Below, piece by piece: positions 1-5,925 of a stretch of 9,712 bases of DNA. Source of the DNA: Lysobacterales bacterium (GTDB lineage: Bacteria; Pseudomonadota; Gammaproteobacteria; Xanthomonadales; SZUA-36). The stretch spans positions 1 through 9,712 of the forward strand of contig DAOWGA010000258.1 of the NCBI GenBank assembly GCA_030637665.1. The letters are read 5' to 3'. The position numbers were made by a program, and so were the translations under genes. The first letter of the stretch is position 1. Every line of letters starts with the position of its first letter. The notes beneath the pieces were generated by a model, which was not told where the DNA came from, did no database searches, and saw only the letters and a list, made by a program, of their open reading frames with translations.

Positions 1-1
1 A

Positions 2-1186
2 GACCCATACGCAGGCGAACGGCTTAAGGAATCACATTTCCATCCGCGGGAAGCGGCGCTGAACATCCGCGATGCCTGGGGCGCCTGGAACGGCTACCGG
101 TTCGCCGAATATTACTACGACGCGGAATATGAATACTTCTGCGTGCGCAACAGTTGCGCCACCTACGACATCTGCCCGATGCAGAAATATTATATAAAAG
201 GTCGCGATGCCGAGGCCATGCTCAATCGCATGGTGACAAGGGACATTTCAAAGCTGCAACTTAACCGCGTGACCTACGTGGTCTGGTGCACCGATGAAGG
301 GCGCGTGGTCGATGACGGCACGATTTTCAAGCTGGCGCATGACGAGTTCATGCTGACCTGCGGCAGCCCCTGCAGCGCCTGGCTGAAAATGAGCGCCTTC
401 GGTTTCGGTGACATCATGGTGACAGATCTGTCCGATGAAATTGCCGCACTGTCTCTGCAGGGGCCAACATCGTGCGCCGTGTTGAAAAAAATGGGTTTAC
501 AGGGTATCGAAACCGCAAAACCCTTTGATATTCTGCATTTCCCATTCCATGAAGATACGCTGATGGTTTCGCGCACCGGATTTACCGGGGATCTGGGCTA
601 CGAACTGTGGATATCACCGCCACTGGCGCTGCAACTGTGGGATGAGCTGTATGCAGCGGGCGCCGACTACGGCATTCAGCCCTTCGGCGAAGAGGCGACC
701 AACATGGCGCGCCTGGAAGCGGGCTTTATCATGCCGGCGATGGAATTGAGTGAAGCGCTCAAGACCGTTCACTTCGAACATGACCATTCGCCTTTCGGCT
801 TGAACCTCGGCTGGCTGGTTGATTTCAACAAGCCGCACTTCAACGGCCGCAAAGCCTTGCTGAAAGAACAGGAGCGCGGTCCGAAATGGACGCTGACCCG
901 GCTGGATATCGAGGGCAACAAACCCGCCGAGGAGGCAATCCTGTACAACAACCGGCGCTGTGCGAAGGCTATCGGCTATGTCACCTCAGGCATGTGGTCA
1001 CCTGCGGTCAAGGCCAATATTGCCCTGGCGATGATCAAGACAGAATTCCTGAAAGGCGACATCTGGGTGGAAATCTGCCACCAGAAAGATCTGCGCCAAT
1101 ACCGTAAGGTCGTATTGGGTACTGTTCAGAAAAAGCCCTTCTGGGCGCCCGCCCGGGCACGCGCAACGCCACCACCGGACCACTGA
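2..1186 (+). CDS. GcvT-family aminomethyltransferase / folate-dependent demethylase, 5' end missing
   Basis: The frame is open from base 2, and 47 codons precede the first possible internal start (GTG at 143). These codons read as normal protein (a segment with WGAWNGYRFAEYYYD), so the gene begins left of the window. The protein has the glycine-cleavage T-protein fold: VRNSCATYDICPM near the N-terminal edge, LNRMVTRD, then GRVVDDGT with the Asp pair encoded at 311-316, which aligns with the catalytic Asp region of T proteins. QGPTS, SRTGFTGDLGYELW and RLEAGF follow, then a C-terminal barrel-type domain ending in KPFWAPARARATPPP. Family members move one-carbon units from an amine or sulfonium donor to tetrahydrofolate in the cytoplasm. 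No gcvH or gcvP is nearby and the WC/DDGT signature differs from true GcvT, so I infer an orphan demethylase whose substrate cannot be read from sequence. The stop TGA is at 1184-1186, 24 bases before yajQ. Confidence 0.9.
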   Translation, partial: DPYAGERLKESHFHPREAALNIRDAWGAWNGYRFAEYYYDAEYEYFCVRNSCATYDICPMQKYYIKGRDAEAMLNRMVTRDISKLQLNRVTYVVWCTDEGRVVDDGTIFKLAHDEFMLTCGSPCSAWLKMSAFGFGDIMVTDLSDEIAALSLQGPTSCAVLKKMGLQGIETAKPFDILHFPFHEDTLMVSRTGFTGDLGYELWISPPLALQLWDELYAAGADYGIQPFGEEATNMARLEAGFIMPAMELSEALKTVHFEHDHSPFGLNLGWLVDFNKPHFNGRKALLKEQERGPKWTLTRLDIEGNKPAEEAILYNNRRCAKAIGYVTSGMWSPAVKANIALAMIKTEFLKGDIWVEICHQKDLRQYRKVVLGTVQKKPFWAPARARATPPPDH

Positions 1187-1210
1187 TCCGAAAAATCCTG
1201 GAGTATCAAA

Positions 1211-1693
1211 ATGCCCTCTTTCGATGTTGTATCCGAAGTTAACCACCATGAACTGAGCAATGCGGTCGACCAGGCCAACCGGGAAGTCTCCACCCGCTTC
1301 GACTTCAAAGGCACCGGCTCGAATTTTGAATTGAAGGACCAGGTCATCACCATGAACACCGAATCGGAATTCCAGTTGCAACAGATGTACGACATGCTCT
1401 GCAACAAGCTGGTCAAGAGAGGTGTGGACATCGCTTGCCTGGAACTGGGAAGTCCTGTCGTTCAGGTCAAGACTGCCATCCAGCCGATAACGGTGCGTGA
1501 AGGCATTGCGACCGAAGTCGCGAAGAAAATGGTCAAGTCAATCAAGGATCGCAAAATGAAGGTGCAGGCCGCCATCCAGGGCGAGCAGGTACGTGTCACC
1601 GGAAAGAAACGCGATGACCTTCAGACCGTGATGGCCCTGCTGAAAGAAGGCGGCTTCGGACTGCCAATACAGTTCAAAAACTTCCGCGACTAG
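1211..1693 (+). CDS. yajQ: YajQ-family cyclic-di-GMP/nucleotide-binding protein
   Basis: This 160-residue cytoplasmic protein is full length for the family (E. coli YajQ is about 163). It carries the hallmark start [11 protein letters not shown], the [11 protein letters not shown] segment, [37 protein letters not shown] and the terminal PIQFKNFRD, all collinear with E. coli YajQ. The family folds into two ferredoxin-like domains; members in Xanthomonas and Pseudomonas bind cyclic di-GMP and affect transcription, and RNA/nucleotide binding has also been suggested. The ATG at 1211 is preceded by GGAG (1200-1203) with a seven-base spacer, which settles the start. It lies 24 bases after the GcvT-like gene with no visible terminator between, so co-transcription is likely. 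No functional link between the two is evident. Confidence 0.96.
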   Translation: MPSFDVVSEVNHHELSNAVDQANREVSTRFDFKGTGSNFELKDQVITMNTESEFQLQQMYDMLCNKLVKRGVDIACLELGSPVVQVKTAIQPITVREGIATEVAKKMVKSIKDRKMKVQAAIQGEQVRVTGKKRDDLQTVMALLKEGGFGLPIQFKNFRD

Positions 1694-1714
1694 GTATTAA
1701 TTTCCCTATCAGCA

Positions 1715-1753
1715 TCACTCGTAACGCAGGGCATCAATCAGAATTTTTCTCAT
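1715..1753 (-). pseudogene. Possible remnant of a MacB/FtsX-type ABC permease C-terminus
   Basis: Read on the - strand, 1753 to 1715 encodes MRKILIDALRYE followed by TGA. An ending close to ALRYE is characteristic of MacB-type ABC transporter permeases (often PVEALRYE). The frame is closed by TAG four codons before the ATG, so no intact permease is present. The stretch lies just downstream of, and on the same strand as, the YIP1 gene, and YIP1 genes often neighbour macAB-type transporter genes. The reading is that a transporter gene was deleted and left its last codons. Only about eight residues support this, so chance resemblance is a real alternative. Confidence 0.25.
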
Positions 1754-1765
1754 GCAGCGCTACCG

Positions 1766-2470
1766 TCAGATCATGGTGGCCCAGATGCCGAATATGGCAG
1801 CCCAGGGTAGTACAGCAATAATGGTGGATTTCATCATCGAGGCGCCGGTCCAGCGCGCATAACCAATGCTCATCAGGAATATCATCCAGAAGTTGATCAG
1901 GGTCAGGGAACTGGCCCATCTGAACCAGGGCTCTCCGGGGCTGGCGTGCACCAGCAGTGAATTCAATGACAACGCTGCCAGGTTTTCAGTGGCCAGCTGG
2001 TTCGAATCCGACGTGAACATCATCACGAACGCCGCCAACGAACCAAATACACTTACAAAGCCTGTCCAGATGCTGAAAGAAAACCACTGGCCAAAGGCGA
2101 TTTCCGCACCCGTGCTGAGCTTGTTGGCCAGGTGAAAATAGGTCGCCTGGATGAGGTACATAACAAAGGTCATCACAACGACCGCGGTCACTGTTGTCCA
2201 CATGCTGGTATCGGGTTGCATGAATTGCCGAATGCTATCGGCACCCTCCGCACGGGATTCCACCGGTAGCTGCCTGATCGTCTCTTCGACCAGCCAGGGA
2301 AAATCCACCCAGTTGTAGTAGTAATAGAACATGCCTGACGCGAGCAGTATTGTGATCAGCAAAGGCCACCACAACCAGGATGTATGTGACTTGATTTCAT
2401 CGAGCGCCTTGCCCGGTGAAGCGACGATATCGACCATCGCGTTAAACACTGAATAGGAATTCTCAGCCAT
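1766..2470 (-). CDS. YIP1-family multi-pass inner-membrane protein
   Basis: The 234-residue protein has an N-terminal stretch MVDIVASPGKALDEIK, typical of bacterial Yip1-domain proteins, then five hydrophobic segments at roughly residues 33-52, 91-113, 129-152, 186-205 and 213-233. Between helices 1 and 2 lies a polar loop of about 38 residues. I place the start at the ATG at 2470 because GAGGGAG sits just upstream on the - strand (about 2476-2484). An in-frame ATG at 2512 would add 14 residues but lacks a comparable site. The molecular role of bacterial YIP1 proteins is poorly known; they often sit beside MacAB-like ABC transporters and may assist them or act in envelope organisation. The gene is divergent from pcm and convergent with yajQ. 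A possible ABC-permease tail lies directly behind its stop. Family call is good; function is open. Confidence 0.85.
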   Translation of the reverse strand: MAENSYSVFNAMVDIVASPGKALDEIKSHTSWLWWPLLITILLASGMFYYYYNWVDFPWLVEETIRQLPVESRAEGADSIRQFMQPDTSMWTTVTAVVVMTFVMYLIQATYFHLANKLSTGAEIAFGQWFSFSIWTGFVSVFGSLAAFVMMFTSDSNQLATENLAALSLNSLLVHASPGEPWFRWASSLTLINFWMIFLMSIGYARWTGASMMKSTIIAVLPWAAIFGIWATMI

Positions 2471-2616
2471 TTCCGCTCTCCCTCTGAAACCACGGATCAG
2501 GAAGCATTGCATACATGGATCACGTGGTAGTTGTCTGATGTCAGAATATCCACGGATTTGGCCAGTCTGAACAGGGCCAGAAGTCCCCCTCCCGTAATGT
2601 CCGTGGGAGGGTTACA
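2471..2616. promoter_or_regulatory. Divergent intergenic region between YIP1 gene and pcm
   Basis: These 146 bases separate two divergent genes and must hold both promoters. I cannot pick a convincing -35/-10 pair for either direction. Visible elements are an octamer CCACGGAT present twice in direct orientation (2490-2497 and 2550-2557, 60 bases apart), a CACGTG palindrome at 2521-2526, and the 7-bp hairpin annotated separately next to pcm. The octamers could be regulator half-sites but may equally be chance. Confidence 0.4.
2587..2611 (+). promoter_or_regulatory. Hairpin enclosing the pcm ribosome-binding site
   Basis: CCCTCCC (2587-2593) and GGGAGGG (2605-2611) are perfect inverted complements around an 11-base loop. 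The right arm contains the GGGAGG Shine-Dalgarno sequence that sets the pcm start at 2617, so folding of the mRNA would hide the ribosome-binding site. No T-run follows on the + strand, which argues against a terminator in that direction. Whether the fold is a real translational switch is inference. Confidence 0.5.
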
Positions 2617-3402
2617 ATGGTGATTGCGATGTACGGGTGTACAAACAGGCTGTTGCAGCATGTCAGGTTCCTCGCGGCTGTAGTGTTCCTCATGACAAGC
2701 CAGCTGTCGCTGGCGGATGAGTTTGAAGCCGCACGGCAGCAACTGGTCCGGGAAATCCATGCGGACGTTTTGAGCACCAGCGCCTACATTGGAAGAAAAT
2801 CATTCAACGAAAGCGTGATGTCGGCCATCGGCCAGGTGCCAAGGCATCGTTTTGTTCCACCGGGAATGGTCTCTGCCGCCTACCAGAATCGGCCCCTTCC
2901 CATCGGTCATGGCCAGACGATTTCGCAGCCCTACATCGTGGCCTTGATGACTGACCTGCTTGAGCTGGAGGCGCAAGACAAGGTGCTGGAAATTGGAACG
3001 GGATCGGGCTACCAGGCGGCCGTACTGTCGGGACTGGTAGCCGAGGTCAAAACACTCGAGATCATCGAAGCACTTGGCCAGCAGGCCAGGCAACGACTGG
3101 CTTCCCTGGGCTATGACAACGTCGAGGTAAGAATCGGCGATGGCTACTACGGCTGGATCGATGATGCTAACGAAGGCGAGGCTGAAGCGGAGGCCTTCGA
3201 TGCGATTATTGTTACCGCGGCCGCCAGCCATATTCCACCGCCGCTGGTCCGTCAGCTCAAGCCCGGAGGTATTTTGGTCATCCCCGTGGGCAGCCGCTTC
3301 CAGGTTCAGCAACTGACCCTGATTGAAAAATCCCCCACGGGCGACGTCACCACGCGACAAATTCTGCCGGTTCGCTTCGTGCCGCTCACGGGCAGACACT
3401 AA
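2617..3402 (+). CDS. pcm: Protein-L-isoaspartate O-methyltransferase, predicted exported
   Basis: The 261-residue protein carries the PIMT signatures: GHGQTISQPYIVA with the active-site segment T101-I102-S103, AdoMet motif I VLEIGTGSGYQAA (EIGTGSG at 125-131), LEIIE after it, FDAIIVTAAASHIPPPLV, LKPGGILVIPVG and a terminal QILPVRFVPLTG. PIMT methylates L-isoaspartyl residues formed by ageing of Asn/Asp so that they can revert. Unlike E. coli Pcm (about 208 residues, cytoplasmic), this form has an N-terminal extension with positive residues and a hydrophobic core (FLAAVVFLMTSQLSLA) followed by DE. This looks like a signal peptide cleaved after about residue 33, which would put the enzyme in the periplasm. 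An acidic insert of about 12 residues (D182-A193) precedes FDAII. ATG 2617 is chosen for GGGAGG six bases upstream. The stop lies 10 bases before the membrane methyltransferase-like gene, so the two probably form an operon. Confidence 0.92.
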   Translation: MVIAMYGCTNRLLQHVRFLAAVVFLMTSQLSLADEFEAARQQLVREIHADVLSTSAYIGRKSFNESVMSAIGQVPRHRFVPPGMVSAAYQNRPLPIGHGQTISQPYIVALMTDLLELEAQDKVLEIGTGSGYQAAVLSGLVAEVKTLEIIEALGQQARQRLASLGYDNVEVRIGDGYYGWIDDANEGEAEAEAFDAIIVTAAASHIPPPLVRQLKPGGILVIPVGSRFQVQQLTLIEKSPTGDVTTRQILPVRFVPLTGRH

Positions 3403-3412
3403 CCCGAAATCA

Positions 3413-5848
3413 ATGAACAGGAAACTGCTATCGCAGAAACCTCCTGTTCTCTCTATCGCTCTGATTTCCGGAGCTGCGCTTGCCTATGAAATTCTCCTGA
3501 TGCGGCTGCTGTCGATCATCCACTGGCATCATTTCGCCTACATGATCATCAGTGTTGCGTTACTGGGTTATGGCGCCAGCGGCACCTTCCTGGCATTGAG
3601 CCGGGACCGTTTAAAAGGAAGATTCAGCAGCGCTTTCATTATCAACGCCGTGCTGTTTGGCCTGACATCAGTGATTTGCTACCTGCTGGCTCAGTCGCTG
3701 CCTTTCAATGCGCTGGAGATCCTGTGGGACCCTCAACAACCACTGTGGCTCTTGTGTATTTACCTGTTGCTGTTCATCCCCTTTTTTTGTGCAGCAAACT
3801 GCATCTGCCTGAGCTTTTCTGAATTCCCGCGTCAAGTGCACCGTGTTTACTGCTTCGACCTGCTGGGCGCGGGCATGGGCGCCATGGCGGCCATAGCAGC
3901 TTTATTCCTGCTTATGCCAATGACCGCATTGAGCGCCGTAGCCATGCTGGGGTTGTTGACCGCGCTGGTGGCGATGATCGAACTGAAGTCAGGAAATCTC
4001 AGGCACAGGATCGCCTTGCTTATGATCATCGCACTTGTTGCCGCCTCCACCCATGGACTGGAGATGAAACTGTCGCAGTTCAAGGGCCTGAGCCAGGCCT
4101 TGCAGGTGCAGGGCGCCGCTGAAGTGGATACTCGATCCAGCCCGCTGGGATTACTGACAACGGTCGAGAGCCTGAGCGTCCCGTTTCGCCATGCTCCGGG
4201 TTTGAGCCTGAATGCACCCGGTGCCCCACCGGAACAGCTGGCCGTTTTTACCGACGGCGACGGAATGAGTATGATCACGGCTAACAGGGGCTCAGCCGAA
4301 GCGCTGGACTACCTGGATTATGTCACTTCGGCATTGCCCTATCACACCCTGGCTCCCTCTTTGAAAGGCCGGGCCCCCGATGTGCTGGTGCTCGGAGCAG
4401 GTGGGGGCTCGGATGTGCTGCAAGCACTTCACCTGGGTGCAGCGCGGGTGGATGCAGTGGAAGTCAACGCCCAGTTTATCAGGCTGGTCAGGCAGATATT
4501 TGGGGAATTTTCCGGTTTCCTCTATGACGATCCCCGGGTTCAGGTTCATATCAGTGAAGCGCGGGGTTTTGTCTCCTCCAGCCCGCGGCAATGGGACCTG
4601 ATCCAGATTGCACTGCTCGATTCTTTCGGCGCCGCCGCCGCCGGGCTACATGCCTTGAGCGAGAATTATCTGTACACCGTGGAGGCCTTTAAGGAATACC
4701 TGGGCAAACTCCGACCGGGCGGAATCCTGGCAACCACAAGGTGGATCAAGCTGCCACCGAGGGACGGGCTGAAAATGATCGCAACCGCGGCCATGGCTCT
4801 CGAGCAGTCCGGGATTAACACTCCCGGCGATCACCTGGTCCTGATCCGGGGCTGGAACACCAGCACCCTGCTGGTCCGGAACCAGTCGTTTACCGCCGGT
4901 GAACTGGAACAGGTACGACAGTTTTGCCGGGAACGCTGGTTCGATCTTGCCTACTATCCCGGGATAAATGAAAAAGAGACTAACCAGTACAACCAACAAC
5001 AAAAACCGTGGTTCTACCAGGGCAGCAAGAGCCTTTTGAGTGAACGGCGGGAGGCATTTTTCCGCGACTACAAGTTCGACATCCGTCCGGCTACTGATGA
5101 CCAACCCTATTTCTTCCACTTTCTGAAATGGCGCAGCCTGGCGGAAATTCTCTCCTTGCGAGGACAGGGTGGCCTTCCCTTGCTGGAGCAGGGCTACCTT
5201 ATTCTTGTTGCCACACTGGCGCAGGCGGTGCTGGCAAGCCTGGTGCTGGTATTGTTGCCGCTGTGGATGGGCGGGCGTTCCAGGCAGCAGGGACAAGATG
5301 GGCTGGGGCGGGTTTTTGCCTACTTCCTGGCCATCGGCTTCGCATTCATGCTGGTCGAAATCGCCTTTATCCAGAAATTTATCCTGTTCCTGAGCCATCC
5401 GCTTTACGCAGTGGCCGTTGTCCTCAGCGCATTTCTTGTATGCGCGGGCCTGGGAAGTGCCGTTTCCGGCAAATGGAGCGCCAAATTCACGATTTATCCC
5501 GTCGTGGCGGGTATCGGCGTGTTGGCTGTGCTCTACGTGTACCTGCTGCCGCCACTTTTCCAGCAACTGATCAGCCTGCCTGACATGGCAAAAATCGGCA
5601 TTTCTGCGGCACTGATTGCACCATTGGCCTTCCTGATGGGCATGCCCTTCCCACTGGGCCTCAGCCAGCTAGCGCGGCTGTCTCCGTCGAGGGTGCCCTG
5701 GGCCTGGGGTATCAATGGCTGTGCCTCGGTAATGGGTGCGGTACTTGCTACGCTACTGGCGATCCATGCCGGGTTCATGGTCGTGGTGTTGTTTGCCGTG
5801 CTGTTGTATTTTCTGGCCGCAGCGACAGCGCGAAAAGCGACTGCCTAG
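3413..5848 (+). CDS. Membrane protein with spermidine-synthase-like AdoMet-binding domain
   Basis: The 811-residue protein has three parts. Residues about 10-240 contain some six or seven membrane helices, beginning LISGAALAYEILLMRLL. Residues about 315-560 form a Rossmann domain of the spermidine-synthase type: GAGGGSD at 328-334, VEVN with E350 as the likely ribose ligand, DDPRVQVHISEARGF, LSENYLYTVEAF and LRPGGILATTRW. From about 580 a second membrane set includes FMLVEIAFIQKFILFLSHP, GMPFPLGL and VPWAWGINGCASVMGA, as in fused transporter-like/SpeE proteins. Against E. coli SpeE, the catalytic Asp158 position is Ala400 here while the nearby Asp is kept as D403, so normal polyamine synthesis is unlikely. 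The substrate is unknown. ATG 3413, 10 bases after pcm, is preferred to an in-frame TTG at 3323 inside pcm: the protein then opens directly into the first helix. No strong Shine-Dalgarno is visible, so translation may be coupled to pcm. Confidence 0.85.
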   Translation: MNRKLLSQKPPVLSIALISGAALAYEILLMRLLSIIHWHHFAYMIISVALLGYGASGTFLALSRDRLKGRFSSAFIINAVLFGLTSVICYLLAQSLPFNALEILWDPQQPLWLLCIYLLLFIPFFCAANCICLSFSEFPRQVHRVYCFDLLGAGMGAMAAIAALFLLMPMTALSAVAMLGLLTALVAMIELKSGNLRHRIALLMIIALVAASTHGLEMKLSQFKGLSQALQVQGAAEVDTRSSPLGLLTTVESLSVPFRHAPGLSLNAPGAPPEQLAVFTDGDGMSMITANRGSAEALDYLDYVTSALPYHTLAPSLKGRAPDVLVLGAGGGSDVLQALHLGAARVDAVEVNAQFIRLVRQIFGEFSGFLYDDPRVQVHISEARGFVSSSPRQWDLIQIALLDSFGAAAAGLHALSENYLYTVEAFKEYLGKLRPGGILATTRWIKLPPRDGLKMIATAAMALEQSGINTPGDHLVLIRGWNTSTLLVRNQSFTAGELEQVRQFCRERWFDLAYYPGINEKETNQYNQQQKPWFYQGSKSLLSERREAFFRDYKFDIRPATDDQPYFFHFLKWRSLAEILSLRGQGGLPLLEQGYLILVATLAQAVLASLVLVLLPLWMGGRSRQQGQDGLGRVFAYFLAIGFAFMLVEIAFIQKFILFLSHPLYAVAVVLSAFLVCAGLGSAVSGKWSAKFTIYPVVAGIGVLAVLYVYLLPPLFQQLISLPDMAKIGISAALIAPLAFLMGMPFPLGLSQLARLSPSRVPWAWGINGCASVMGAVLATLLAIHAGFMVVVLFAVLLYFLAAATARKATA

Positions 5849-5888
5849 TGTTTCCAATATGGCATCATCAACCAAAAGTTTAGAAATG

Positions 5889-5919
5889 TTCATAGTCGTT
5901 AAAAATTGCGATCTATAAT
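5889..5919 (+). promoter_or_regulatory. Sigma-70-type promoter for the DUF255 gene, probably giving a leaderless mRNA
   Basis: A perfect TATAAT lies at 5914-5919, in an AT-rich gap between two genes. The best -35 candidate is TTCATA (5889-5894, four of six matches to TTGACA) with a long 19-base spacer. With the usual distance, transcription would begin at about 5926, which is the A of the ATG start codon. No Shine-Dalgarno sequence lies upstream of that ATG, which agrees with a leaderless transcript. Confidence 0.6.
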
Positions 5920-5925
5920 AATTTG

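Noticed and set aside
1694..1765. A terminator between yajQ and the convergent YIP1 gene.
   Set aside because: GCATCA occurs twice but in direct, not inverted, orientation, and I find no stem followed by a T-run.
1766..2512. A longer YIP1 protein starting at 2512.
   Set aside because: The extra 14 residues are not family-like and the clear Shine-Dalgarno serves the ATG at 2470.
2800..3399. A 199-codon open frame antisense to pcm.
   Set aside because: The + strand PIMT motifs are unmistakable; the antisense product has no recognisable motif.
3323..3412. An in-frame TTG at 3323 that would extend the membrane protein by 30 residues.
   Set aside because: It lies inside pcm, has no good ribosome-binding site, and the added residues look like an antisense-free shadow of pcm. 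ATG 3413 opens directly into the first membrane helix.
4646..5566. A long open frame (306 codons) antisense to the membrane SpeE-like gene.
   Set aside because: It mirrors the codon bias of the real gene, is rich in Gln/His/Arg without any domain look, and is fully covered by a well-supported + strand gene.
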